This document shows positions 10,560-21,890 of a stretch of DNA of 64,000 bases, piece after piece. Below the pieces are notes generated by a model. The model was given only the letters and a program-made list of their open reading frames with translations, was not told where the DNA came from and did no database searches. Position numbers and translations under genes: made by a program. Origin of the DNA: Ditylenchus dipsaci (Eukaryota; Nematoda; Chromadorea; Rhabditida; Anguinidae); the NCBI GenBank assembly GCA_004194705.1, contig SADC01001100.1, positions 62,001 to 126,000 on the forward strand, given 5' to 3'. Numbering within the stretch: position 1 is the first letter of the stretch; the number at the start of each line of letters is the position of its first letter.

Positions 10560-11500
10560 TGATTCGAAATCGTGTGATGAACCTGGTTTAATAAGACCAA
10601 AATTTCGATTTTACTGAACCAACCCTATGGTTACCCTATGGTCAGGTATCCACCTGGATATCCACCTGGCTGGCCTGAAAAAATGAAAATTTTTAAAATA
10701 AAAAAAACCATCCTCTCATACTCAAAATTGCGTGGCAAATCTTGTTTGGCAGGACCAAAACTTCATTTTCACCTACCCAAATCCCAAAACCTGAGGTAGG
10801 TACAGCCTGTGCAGTAGATATCCACCTGGCTGGCCTGAAAAATAAAAATTTGCTCAACATCAAAAACAAACCACTTATTCTGACGTTAAATCGTGTGGGG
10901 AATCAGGCTAATTTGAACCAAAATTAATATTTTCGTCAACCCGAATCAGAAACCCCTGGATGGATACCCTGGGGTAGGTAAATATCCACTTGGCTGGTCT
11001 GATAAATAAACTGATAAATAAATAAACCGAATCGATCCACACCGAATTGATCCCCACAGCAATTGGTCCACACTGAATTTTTTCCACGCCGAATTAATCC
11101 ACACTTTTCAAATTTACACATTTTAAAAAATTTTGCGGGAATTTTAATTTAAGTTTGAACCAACTAAACCAAGTGGTCATCCACTTGGAGCAAAATTTTT
11201 TTTTACGTTTTACATGTTTTAAAACTTGTTTTCTGGACTAATTCGAGCATGCTGAAGATGGTTTGACAGTGGTGAAATACCGTTTTTACGGGTATTTTTA
11301 GAGTATCGGGCAATAATTGATTTTGGTGAAATCAATTATTGCCTAAAACTCAAAAATACTTGAGAAAACGGCATTTTACCACTGTCAAACCATCTTCAGC
11401 ATGCTCGAATTAGTCCAAAAACAAGTTTTGGAACATATAAAACGTAAAAAAAAATTTTGCTCCAAGTGGACGACCACTTGGTTTAGTTTGTTCAGACTGA
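10560..11500. repeat. Shared core, copy 2: degenerate satellite plus hairpin
   Basis: Three or four monomers contain aaatcgtgtg(a/g)tgaa, gaccaaaa, gtaggta and atccacctggctggcctga. They are followed by an inverted pair from aaccaagtggtcatccactt (11164) through the palindromic centre near 11315 to gtggacgaccacttggttta (11465-11485). This is the same arrangement as 2340-3180. Confidence 0.7.
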
Positions 11501-11535
11501 AAATTTAAATTCCCGCAAATTTTTTTGGATATAAT

Positions 11536-11682
11536 TAGGGTTGGGTAATTCTCCGGAGAAATACTTTCCGGGTAATTACCCGGGTAATTACCCAAGTAAT
11601 TACCGAGAAATAAGGCCGGAAAAGTATTTTTCCGGGTAATTACCCGGTAATTACCCGGGTAATTACCAATCAACCAACCCTA
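11536..11682. mobile_element. hAT-type MITE with GGGTAATTACCC interior
   Basis: A 147-bp element with ends tagggttggg and ccaaccctag, flanked by exact 8-bp duplications gatataat (11528-11535 and 11683-11690). The interior is almost wholly a self-complementary minisatellite of ccgggtaattacccgg type, so the whole element is palindrome-rich. Confidence 0.85.
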
Positions 11683-13265
11683 GATATAATTTAAAACATA
11701 CCGCAATGTTCAACCTTAAATGACATCAGTAATTGGGTTTGTTAAGACCGAAATTGCGATTTCACCTACCTAAATCCCGGAAGCCGCGATAGGTAGCCTA
11801 GGATCAGGTGAATATCCGACTGGATAGCTCGAAAAATCTTCAAAAAATTTAAAACAAATCTAGCTATCACACTTAACATCAAAATCACACGATTCGATAG
11901 GACCAACAAGAATTCACCAACTGTAACACCAACTACCCAGGTGGGTACTCATGGGTAAATAGATGCCAGTAAATCTATTCCAAAAGGGTAGGTAGGCCTG
12001 CATGGTGGGCGGGTATAATAGTAGGGTTGGTTTTAAGCACCAGTACGGTGGTTATGTAGACCTGAAGAGAGGATAGGTGGAAAAATTGTAGTCTTCGACG
12101 ATTTCTATGTACATATACATGAAGAAGAACGAGGATAAATTTGACTAATAACAAGGTTTTCCAAGAAAAAATGTTCAAAAAAAGATGGACATGAAAAAAG
12201 AAATTTTCCGAACTCACTTTCTCAAAAAGCTCAAATTTTTAAACTCATTTATTCAAAAAACTCAAATTCCCAAACTCATCTTGTCGAAAACGGAATATTT
12301 TGAAAAAAGCTCCTGAAAACGACAAATGCCGAAAACGGCTAATGACGAAAACGGGAAATGACGAAAACGGATATTTTTGAAACTGGCGCTTTTTGAAAAA
12401 AATAATGCCGAAAAACAATACAGCCGCGAACTAGCAGTTCTTTTTTTCTCGATAAATTTTCATATACGTTCTCATCTAGTTTTTTTTTAGTTTTCTGTCT
12501 ATTTTTTAAAAGCAGTATAAGGTTGTCTATATCAGATTTGACGCAGAACGAGTGAAAAATTGGAGTGCAACGATTGAAAAAAGGTATATGGTATATGACA
12601 GTAGCGTCAATAAATTAATTATTCGACGCTAAATTGATCTATTCAACGTAATATTCGATTTGACATACATCCAATAAGCTCGAAGAACATTTCCGACGAT
12701 TTAGAAAATCTGTGGCGAAATCTGAGATTTCCGTAACCATTTACCGTATAATCTCTATCAATCCTCCACCCTCTAATAATCGCCGACCCCGCATTTTTTG
12801 AATAGGATTTCAGAGTTAAGACCAATTTTGATTTACAATTTCAGAATTTTGCAGGAGTTGAAAATAAATTCCCCATGGGGAAATGGTTGAGGTTATACGG
12901 TAGCTATTAAAAACATAACCACGATGTAACAAAAGTACTGTATTTACAACAGCCTTCTTGTTTTGTTGTCATTAAATTTCGTCATTGACAAAGTCTTGAA
13001 ATTAAAATGAGTAGTTAACTGACAAACTAAGGACAAAAACTTCAAAAACTTTTATCCAGATTGTTTGCATATATTTGCTAAAATTGTGCACCGATAATCT
13101 ACAATATCCAGTTTGTGCAGCCGACATAGACAGAAACTTTTATAAAAGTCTTACAAACACGGAGTTGTCCTCTTTGAAATGTGAGATCTTTTAAAAATTC
13201 CATCCTCAAAACGAAATTTACTTGTCGTTACATACATCAAATAGTTTAGAATTTTCCATTTTTTA

Positions 13266-13774
13266 TCAGATAGCGTCTACAACGTCTTCATCAATATAAA
13301 TTAGTGGTATTTGCAAAGGCACTATCTTTGCTTTTTCAGTTGCCTTTGGAAGAATAAATGAGTCAGGAAACCAGAAATCCCTTGTAATGTAAATTATTGT
13401 AGAGAGCCAGCCACACAAAAGCATCCAACCAAATACGCGAAAATAATACTCATGGCTGTCAAAAACAACACTTAGTCTCTGGTTGTCGACTTTATTAAAT
13501 TCCATAGTCAAATTACTTGAGTTCAGATCGGCGTATATTGTCGTTGAAGGAAGCCAAAAATCCATGTAGCAAAATTTTTCCAAATTATTACAATCATCCT
13601 AAGGATTTGTGTTCAGATAATTTTCAATAGAGGGGCAACACAAAGAACTTCCGGCAATTAATATGCGACATGCTCCCAAATGTGTAGCTCCTTACACATT
13701 CTCCCACGTGCGTGTTTAAGCAGCATAAAGTTTGGCAGCCTTAATGCACAAGCTCCAATTTGAACAGCTAACAT
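13266..13774 (-). CDS. Small single-pass membrane protein, two exons
   Basis: I do not recognise the family. The model is ATG at 13774, exon 13670-13774 (35 codons), a 71-bp intron 13599-13669 (GTCGCA...CCTTAG) in phase 0, then exon 13266-13598 ending in a stop, 145 residues in all. The second exon carries candidate glycosylation sites (NSS, NLT) before one strong hydrophobic segment, VFGWMLLCGWLSTIIYI, and an acidic tail ending DEDVVDAI. This suggests a lumenal N-terminal part, one membrane span and a cytosolic tail. It begins 95 bp downstream of the CTR9-like stop on the same strand. The donor is not an optimal consensus, so the first exon is the less certain part. Confidence 0.45.
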
Positions 13775-13869
13775 AAACAGGGAACAAATAACCTAATTTT
13801 TATATTTATCCAATAGTCCGCAAATAAAGGTGTAACAATAAATTTTGCAAAATTTCATATGGTTGATTT

Positions 13870-14838
13870 TCAGACTGTAAATTCTTCTTTATCTGCTTTC
13901 TTTTTAGCCACCAATTTGCATAGAGAACTAAGAGCGTCTTCTGCGTCAAGATTGTCTGGAGCCAATCTGAGAACCTCTTTGAACTCGCTAATAGCCTGAA
14001 AAAATTACTAATATTTGTTAGCAAACTTTTCAGAAAGGTGATAACTGACGCTTTCGTAATCATTTCTCTGAATGAACATCTGCCCCAGACCAAAATGCGG
14101 CAACACAAAGGTTGGATGGTCGAATCGAGTAGCCTGGTAGTAAAACTGAAAATAAAAATAGTTATATCACAGAATTCGAGCGCAAGAAGTAACCTTAAAT
14201 GCCTGTTCATACTCCTCCTTCTTCTGAAAACATCTACCCAAGTGATAGCAGCTTTCGGATTTCATCTGTTGATTTTCAGTCAAATGAAGGGCATACCTGG
14301 AAGGCATAGATGTATAAAGGGCCCAACGAGACTTCGTAGCTCCATACCAAGCCAACAGTTCTGCGATTTCCGGTTGCTACAAAGATTGGTATATACGAAT
14401 TATTCGAGAAAGAAAACACACATTTTTATAAAAGAAGTGATTGGCGAGCTGATTTAAGAGCGCCGGATTGTCCGTATCGATTTCATAAGCAGTCATCAGA
14501 CGCTGAACCCCTTTCTCGATTGTGTTTGTGTTGATGTCCATTACACCTAAAGCCACTAGTGCTGGTACGTTATCAGGTTCCAGTTGAAGTGCTCTTTCGA
14601 ACGCAATTCTAAATGTATTTTACAAGAGAGGTCAAACAAAAAATATAATATACCTCGCCTTAGCCCGATGTCCAAGTTTCACCAGTGTATAGCCTATAGC
14701 CAAGCGAAGACTAGCGCACCCATTCAAAAACTTTAGCTGGAGGCATTTTTTGAACAAATTCAGTGCTAGCATATACTTCTTGTCGGCGAATGCTAAGCGT
14801 GCTTCATCAACCATGGCTTCAAGATTCTTGGAACTCAT
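13870..14838 (-). CDS. CTR9: Truncated CTR9-like TPR protein (Paf1-complex subunit block)
   Basis: The six exons are 14654-14838, 14422-14608, 14348-14376, 14194-14296, 14050-14145 and 13870-13995. All five introns are 45-54 bp with GT-AG ends, and the phases join to a 241-codon frame ending TGA at 13870-13872. The product is tandem TPR helices. Segments such as [40 protein letters not shown] and [13 protein letters not shown] align without gaps to an internal TPR block of CTR9, the scaffold of the Paf1 transcription-elongation complex. CTR9 proteins are usually around 1,100 residues. Here both flanks are missing: the proposed start lies inside a TPR and the frame ends [10 protein letters not shown] missed upstream exon is possible. 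Otherwise this is a short paralogue or the remains of one. The family match is firm, but Paf1-complex function is not shown. Confidence 0.85.
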
Positions 14839-14868
14839 AGGGATTTTTATCTTTAAATAGGATCAGTT

Positions 14869-15065
14869 AGCACCAGGGATGAGAATTTGATCCTAATCGA
14901 GATAAGATAGGATGTTTTGTATCCTGTTAGCCCCTAAGATATCCTACTAGGATCCACATCCTGAAATACCCCAATTAGGATCCTTAAAATACAAATCGCT
15001 TTAATTAGGATCCTTTAATCAAAAAATTCTAATTAGGATAATTTCTAAATTAGGATGTGCTTATT
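14869..15065. repeat. TTAGGATCC-type degenerate minisatellite
   Basis: Irregular repeats of taggatcc/aattaggatcc in both orientations over about 200 bp just upstream of the CTR9-like gene, starting near caccagggatgagaatttga. The AT-spaced hexamer style matches the interiors of the hAT-type MITEs nearby, but no target duplication could be fixed. Confidence 0.5.
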
Positions 15066-15119
15066 TTTGTTGCTGTATTCGTTGTTGTGTCTGCTGGTTG
15101 TACAATTTTTAGGTTTTCT

Positions 15120-16885
15120 TCGGGCATAACGGAATTTTGCAGTGAATTCTCGTGATTTTGCAGCAATTTTTTTTGCCTTTTTCTCATAATTTTCAATATT
15201 TTTTATGGTGATAACACTATAGTGTACATGATAGTATCAACTTGATACTATCAAGTAGCCCTGCGATTCTAGTTCCTAAGAAAGTATAGTTCAGTGCAAG
15301 ATCCGTAGAAAATTTGTGATCTGATCTATACCTTCTTAGAAACTAGAATCGTGGGTAAAATTGCGACTCGCTACAGTTTTGAATTTTTTAATTCCATTTT
15401 TTCGACTGTTTTTCGCATGTTCTTTTAACTTTTTTTTAACTTAGGCTTAGGCAAGGGTAACCAGCGCACGTTAGGACAAACTCAAACGTCTGTTCCAAAC
15501 TGAGCACCAAAAGGCGCCAATTTGGAAAAACTGTAGCGAGTCACAATTTGTAGGGCAAAACTTTTTTTGTCACAGATTCACTTTTTTTGTACCAGATTGG
15601 CCGTAATCATAGTCGGGGTCAACTTTTAGGGTCAACTTTTTCTTAAATTCAAAAATGTCAATATTTATCTTTATATTTTTTTATTTTGATATTCATGAGT
15701 CATGAATCATGACCCTAGGGCAACTTTTTGAGCTCTACACGAAAATATAAGCAGTTTTTACGAGTGATTTGTTAAAATTCGATGCAGAAAAATCGGTGAG
15801 TAAAAAAGTTGAGGGGTCAGCAGGGGTCAACTTGAGGTCAACATTTTTCAAAATTTTGCAGAAAAAAGATTTCAAGTTTGTGTAAAAGCCATCTTGTAGA
15901 CACCAAAAAGTTGATGGGGGGTCAAAAATATCATATTTGGCACTTTTATTTCAAAAAATTGATATTTTAGTAATTTTAACAGAAGTTGACCCCTAAAAAG
16001 TTGAGGGGTCAACTCGACTATGATCACAGCCATTTACTTTTTTCTGTCACAGATTTGATTTGTCATAGATTCACTTTTTTTGTACCAGATTTACTGTTTT
16101 TATACCAGATTGACTTTTTTCTGTCACAGATTTGACTTGTCACAGATTCACTTTTTTTTGTACCAGATTTGGTTCTCGACACGAAATAAACAATTTTTAA
16201 AATTTTTTGTGTGAAATTCAGGGGTGGGCAAAGATCAGGTGGCTGGAGACCCACTCCGGAATGGCCAAAAGCCAAAATTATTGGTTTTCCGGGGTATACT
16301 AAAGGGGGGTAAACTTTTTGAGAAAAATCGATTGAGCGGATCAGATTTCGAATCCGATGGGCTTAATCGCTCAGAATCCCAGGTTTATGGTGGTTCTGAG
16401 TGGTTCAGGATGGAGTTGGGGGCGATTAAGCCCATTGGACCCGAAATCTGATCCGCTCAATCGATTTTTCTCAAAAAGTTTACCCCCCCCTTTAGCATAC
16501 CCCGGAAAACCGATAATTTTGGCCTTTTGGCCATTCCGGAGTGGGTCTCCAGCCACCTGATCTTTGCCCACCCCTGAATTTCACACAAAAAATTTTAAAA
16601 ATGGTTGATTTCGTGTCGAGAACCAAATCTGTGACAGAAATGAGGAAATCTGTGACAGAAAAAAGTGAATCTGGTACAAATAAAGTGAATCTGTTACAAA
16701 AAAAGTATTGCCCCAATTTGTAGCGAGTCGAATGTCAGTCGAATCGTGGGGCTAGACGACGATGTTATTACTTTTAAAAAACTATTAAAAAATCTAACGA
16801 AAAAAGCAGAATCAGAACGAGAATTACAAGAATCTGCTGCAAAATTACGAGTTTTTTTCTGCAAAATTCCGTTTCACCCGTTTTC
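15120..16885. mobile_element. Large fold-back element with nested palindromes
   Basis: Inverted outer words include ataacggaattttgcagtga (15124) with ttctgcaaaattccgtttca (16857), and ttgcgactcgctacagtttt (15360) with caatttgtagcgagtcg (16714). Nested inside are an imperfect hairpin at about 15245-15350 and the long palindrome at 16040-16705. Repeats of tcacagattcactttttttg and gggtcaactttt fill the middle. No coding region is seen. Confidence 0.55.
16040..16705. repeat. Long near-perfect palindrome
   Basis: The arms of roughly 330 bp mirror around position 16397. For example, ggggtgggcaaagatcaggt at 16221 is matched by acctgatctttgcccacccc ending at 16574, and the inner words gatcagatttcgaatcc / gacccgaaatctgatc are also paired. 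The overlapping open frames on both strands are consequences of the palindrome, not genes. Confidence 0.85.
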
Positions 16886-17084
16886 TTCACGGATTCGTGC
16901 TCAGCAAGTGTGAAAACCCAACTCGCACTTATCCCAACTCGCGCCCCCCAACTCGCGTCAGTCCCAACTCGCGCCGATTGTAATTCGCGTCAATGAGATT
17001 TTATCCTAATCCTTTTGCCGCAACATTGGACACGTAGTGTAAGACAACGAAAAAATACAATCGATTGTAACGATTAATCGTCTA

Positions 17085-17521
17085 CAGGGTGTCCCGAAAT
17101 TACGCGCACATCGAAAAAAAAATCGTGTACGTAGCGCCTTGCCGGGTCGATTTCCATTTTCGCGATCCTGACCCGTGGAAATCTCCAGAATTTTTGGGTT
17201 TTGAAAATGAAGAACACATGTCACACCCAGAAATAGACACCGTCGCTTGAAGATACCTAAAAGAGAGAAACAAGAGAAAAGCAAGAGACGGCGAACGCAA
17301 AAAACAGCTTATCTAATGAAAAGTCATCCTTGATGTATCCTTTCCATGTGACAAAATTCTGCAACTCATTAAACGAAAACGTCAGTACCCTTCCAAGCAA
17401 AGCATCAGCGGCTTTTCAGGTGAATCCTGGATCTCGAAATGATATCAAAATTGATGAGCCTAGCGGATTTGAACAGTTTAAAGACAAATTAAAAATGTGC
17501 GCGTAATTTCGGAACACCCTG
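17085..17521. mobile_element. mariner-type MITE
   Basis: A 437-bp element with inverted ends cagggtgtcccgaaattacg and cgtaatttcggaacaccctg, flanked by TA at 17083-17084 and 17522-17523. CAGGGTGT-type ends and TA duplication are characteristic of Tc1/mariner. No transposase frame remains. Confidence 0.85.
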
Positions 17522-17558
17522 TACTTTTTTTATCATCATGCCATAAAAGTGGGCGACG

Positions 17559-18650
17559 GTAAATTCGTCAGCGGTAAATTCGTCAACGGTGAATTCGTCA
17601 AATGGTAAGTTCGTCAACTGGTAAATTCGTCAACCGGTAAATTCGTCAACGGATTTTGACTTGACTATCAAAAATCATTGTACCCTATCTAGAATCACGT
17701 CCTGAACACTGTTTGATAATGCTGAAAATGCTATTTGACTTGCTGGTACCCGAGTTTTCAAAAGTTTTATGCCCTGTATGATATACAGGTGATGCGAAGA
17801 TAGTACTACTAAGTAAATGGTACTCAGGTTGTTGTACCTAGGTAGTGGTACTTAGGGGATAGTATCGAGGCATGGCCTAGGTATCGTTACTCAGGCAGAA
17901 GTGCCTAGGTAGTGGTGCTTAAGTAAAAGTATCTTGTAGTGGTAGTGGTGACAGTGACGGTGGATAGACCAGACCATGTGAGGAGGGGGATCAGACGTAA
18001 GGTGGATTACTAGCTAGGTTGCATAACCTAGGTACCAGCACCTAGATAGTTATACCTGCTACTACAACTTGAGCAATATTGACTCTTATTTACATTAGAA
18101 AACCATCGATGTTTTCACTTTTTTATATCATTTGCAATGTGGAGTGTGCTATTCTTGGCCAGTACTCAAAAGTAAATTCATCAATTTCTCTGTCAAAAAT
18201 ATTTCATCTGCATGCCGTTTAATCTTAAAACCCCTAAAAAAATTTTAATTACGAATTACCTTAGGCTAAATCAAAAATTTTGGATTCTAGAGGTGGATAC
18301 CCGTTTAGGTCAGGTAGCAGATCGTTTTTCTGCCCACTCTGAGGCATACTAGTCCTTTAAGAACTTTTTTGCTATTCTATGACTAGTCCAGAAAAAATAT
18401 TTGCCACCATGGGGATTCAAACCTGTAAGTTATCCGAGGATCGATTAACTGGCGATCAGTTAACCGGAGATCAATTCATCGCCGCCTAACGTAAGCTGGC
18501 TTAAAACATCAAATAATTAAAAATATATAGAGTTTGTACGCGTAAACCTTGTTAAGTGAAATTCCGTTGACGAATATACCGGTTGACGAATTTACCAGTT
18601 CACGAATTTACCAGTTGACGAATTTACCGTTGACGAATTTACTTAGAGCC
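17559..18650. mobile_element. Fold-back element D with minisatellite arms
   Basis: Left arm 17559-17652 is six units of ggtaaattcgtcaac type. Right arm 18552-18650 has the same unit inverted (gttgacgaatttaccag). The interior (17660-18060) carries words of the shared satellite core, such as attgtaccctatctagaatc and a tacctaggtagtgg repeat, comparable to 63118-63420. The plan is the same as element A with a different arm sequence. Confidence 0.7.
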
Positions 18651-18900
18651 CATAAAAGTGGCCCATTTTTTCGGGCAAACCTTTTTTTTGCCGTAAAGAT
18701 ACTTTTTTGCCGCAGACTTACTTTTTTGCCGCAGAAATACTTTTTCGGCGCTACTAGCGAATATCCATACCAAGAATCGGACCTTTCAAAAATTGCTGAA
18801 ACTACCCTTTAAAACAACAAGTTTAGGCTTAGCTCTTAGGCTTGGCCGAAAAATTTTTTAAGCTAGCGTACGAAAGTTGTGACTAATAACTGTTTGGTAT
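18650..18900. repeat. Dispersed repeat, copy 1 (GGCGCTA...TTTAGGCTTAGC)
   Basis: A short array of cttttttgccgcagaaatac leads into ggcgctactagcgaatatcc, then aacaacaagtttaggctta and gctagcgtacgaaagttgtg. The same order recurs at 41818-41955, so this is a dispersed repeat. Confidence 0.6.
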
Positions 18901-19290
18901 CGAACAGAGTTTGGTATCAAAATAATCCTTAGGCTCTTGCGAACCCAAGTAGACTATCAGTGGTTACATTATGGACAAGTATTAAATGTGCCTTCTTCTG
19001 GATGAAAAGTGCCTTCTTTAGGCTTAAATTTGCCTCACGCTAGCTTGAATATGTTTTTTTCGGTAAGAATGATGTTTATAACTGTGTCATATATTTAAAA
19101 CTTACTTTTCACCAGAGTTTCTTAATGCGGTAAACCCCAGTCAACAGAACTATGTCCAAATTCCATCTTTTTGGGCTCTTGAGGGTTATCCACTTACCCC
19201 TTCTAGGTTAAATAACCTTGGTCGCAAATTCTATTCGCGAACATTTAAAAAAGACTTTCTGAGAAAATGATAAAGTCACAAAAGAATATT

Positions 19291-20516
19291 TACCACGATT
19301 TTTTTTTCAAAATTTTTCTGTGATGTCCATCATGTTCTGCTACTCTTCCTAAACAACTTTAAAAAAGACAGTCCATGTGAAATATGCATATCGACCGAAA
19401 TATATACATTTTAAAAAGTGCACTCGAATTTTGTTCTTAATTTTTACCATTCTGCTATAAATGTTGATTTTTACTCATTCTAACGCAGTTTTCTGAAAAA
19501 AAATTGGTGTCATTAGAACTGGCTTAAACTGCGCTTTCTTTTGAGGTATTGAACTGCTAATAATTCTTATAAAGAAAATTGGAACCACTCGCTTTTTTGA
19601 AAGTAGTGTGTTTTGCAAAATGCAAATTTTCGTGAAAAATAACGATTTCTAGATTTTTCCATATATTCCGACCTGATTTTTATTAAAGATTCTGATTTAG
19701 CATTTTAAACTGAACAAGTTGGCCGAAAAAAATTTTGGAACGAGGGTGGGGGGAAAAAGTTATAGGCGTTTGAAATCACTATCTCACACGAAACTTCACA
19801 CGTAAATTCCCCATAACTTTTTTTTGCTAGGAAAACTTTTAGATTTAACACCGGACTCGTGTTCAGCGTGGTCGATTTGCATGTGAAACTACTTAAATAT
19901 CAAGAAATCGCCTTTGAATTTCAAAATCCGCTCGGGACAAAAAATATTTAAAAGTGTTTTATTAAGTTATTGAAATTCTTTTAAATAAATTTTTGTCCCG
20001 AGCGGATTTTGAAATTCGAAGGCGATTTCTTGATGTTAAAGTAGTTTCACATGCAAATCGACCACGCTGAACACGAATCCGGTGTTAAAATTCAAGATTT
20101 TCTCAGCAGAAAAAAGTTATGGGGAATTTACGTGTGAAATTTCGTGTGAGATAGTGATTTCAGACGCCTATAACAAAAATTTGCATTTAGGAAAACACCC
20201 TTTTTTCAGAAAAAAGCGGGTGGTTCTGGATTTTTTTATGAGAAAAATTAGCAGTTCAGTACCTCAAAAGAAAGCACAGATCAAGCCGGTTCTAATGACA
20301 CCAAACGTTTACAGAAGACTCTGTGAAAACGAGTGAAAATCAACATTTATAGCAGAATAGTAAAAATTGAGAACGAAATTTGAGTACATTTTTCAAAATG
20401 TATATATTTCAGTCCACATGCATATTTCACATGGACTGTCTTTTTGAGAGTTGTTCAGGACGAGTAGCAGAGCATGATGGACACCACAGAAAAATTTTGA
20501 AAAAAAAATCGTGGTA
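19291..20516. mobile_element. Long imperfect palindromic element (fold-back)
   Basis: The outer arms are symmetric about 19903: taccacgatt at 19291 pairs with the inverse ending at 20516, and gtccatgtga 19371 pairs with tcacatggac ending 20436. The inner arms, around ctcgggacaaaaa / ttttgtcccgag, centre near 19964. The left arm has therefore gained, or the right arm lost, about 120 bp. Words such as tcgtgttcagcgtggtcgat are shared with the smaller palindrome at 27290-27610. Confidence 0.75.
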
Positions 20517-20764
20517 AGTCGGTTCTTCTTTCAGATCATTCTCTCAGAAATTGTCTTTTAAGAAGTTGTAAAATCTTGAAAAGGGTTTTTAAAAATTACG
20601 GGAAAATAAGCAATTTTTACTGCAGTACAAAGTGTAACTGCGACTCTTTCCGCATGAGTGTATATTTTGAAGTAAGTGCTCATTTAGCGCAATGAAGGCT
20701 CGCAAAAAGTATCTTATCGACATGATTTTTAACACCCAATTTTGATCACGTTTTAAACATATTT

Positions 20765-20865
20765 CACATATTTGCCCGGGCCGAAATTTTACCGCGGCCA
20801 ACATTTGCCCGTGCCATAATTTGCACGGCCATAATTTCCCCGGGACAAAATTTGCCTGCTGCTCA
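20765..20865. repeat. GGCCAAAATTTGCCCG-type minisatellite
   Basis: Five or six degenerate units of about 16 bp (gccataatttgcacg, gccataatttccccg, gacaaaatttgcctg), spaced like the other GC-box/AT-spacer arrays in the window. The open frame across it is repeat-derived. Confidence 0.55.
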
Positions 20866-21639
20866 AAATTTTCTACAATTAACATGAATGAGTTATACAC
20901 TTAAATGACTGTATTTGGTTTCGATTTTATTAGTTTCGCTTTCGGTTTTTCCGTTCCAGTAGACTGCCATTGGCATTCCAGCGGCAAATCGCTGGTTCTC
21001 CACCAAATTGCCAGAGTTTTTAAGTTTTGAATTTAATTGACGAATTTTTTTTCAAAATAATATTTTGGCATTGTGTTTTTCCTACTTTAGAAGACTGTTT
21101 TAAAGTAAATGTAAAATCGTGTGGTAAATTAGGTTTGATGAGACGAAAATCCCGATTTCAACTACCTAGATTCCAAAACCTGAAATGGCTGCCTTCTGGT
21201 CTGGTGGATATCTGGTGGATAATGTGCAGCAGAATGTCAGCTTTTTAAAACACCAAAATGACCCGCAAACAAAGTGCTTGCAGAAAGTTTTGAGCAATTT
21301 AATGAAAACATTGTTTTTTAAAAGAGCAAAGTTTTGAATTTAATTGAAGAAATTTTTTTAAAACCACGAAATACGAAAAGCTAGCATGAGAACAAAGAAC
21401 ATCAAAAATCGTACAAATTCAGTTCGAACATGAAAGCAACATAATTTGTAAAAAAATGTTACAAGTACTTTAAAAAAAAAAGTAGCGAATTTTTCGGCGC
21501 CAATTCAAAAATAGTACCATTCTGCCGTTTAATTCACGTTTTTGAATTTTCGATTCGCACCATCTTGTAGAGCATGAAATTCTCCACCAGAATATACATT
21601 TGTGACAGTCGGTCCTGTAGGTGTTAAGGAAGTGTCGGT

Positions 21640-21890
21640 TAGGCTTATTTTATTGCTGGCCAACCAAATCGGTCTCAGGCTGCCCTAGGCCCCTAAGCCT
21701 AAGCCTGCCGGTTTATCGAGGGTGCCGGTTTAAAGGAGTGCCGGTTTAAAGATGTTGAAGTGTACCCCAAAAACCATTTTTTTTTTGGAAAAATGGTGAA
21801 ATTATTACGTGTTGTCCCTGAGCCTAATGCCTAGGCCCCTAAGCCTAAGGGCTAAACCTAATTGCTAAACCTAAAAATTATGGGGGGCGG
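21640..21890. repeat. Degenerate TTAGGC-like cluster (dispersed repeat)
   Basis: This contains ggttaggctta, ccctaggcccctaagcctaa and gcctaatgcctaggcccctaagcctaagg, next to gaaattattacgtgttgtcc. The same combination occurs at 39125-39250 and 55830-55960. The hexamer resembles the nematode telomere unit TTAGGC, but it is diverged and embedded in a dispersed repeat. Confidence 0.6.

Larger units (their letters stand above)
10249..12432. mobile_element. Composite fold-back element B
   Basis: The outer arms are inverted: 10249-10345 (ggcgcgaaccagggctgtat, then ggcattat, then gcgccagtttcaaaaatgtc) matches 12306-12432 in reverse (gaaactggcgctttttgaaa, then ccgaaaaacaatacagccgc). A degenerate aacggctaatgacgaaaacg repeat lies in the right arm. 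The interior repeats the core of element A: satellite monomers (10560-11110), a hairpin (11120-11500) and further monomers (11700-11960). A hAT-type MITE sits at 11536-11682. Confidence 0.7.

Noticed and set aside
16224..16723. Overlapping open frames of 60-75 codons on both strands
   Set aside because: They mirror each other across the palindrome centre at 16397 and have no codon or domain evidence.
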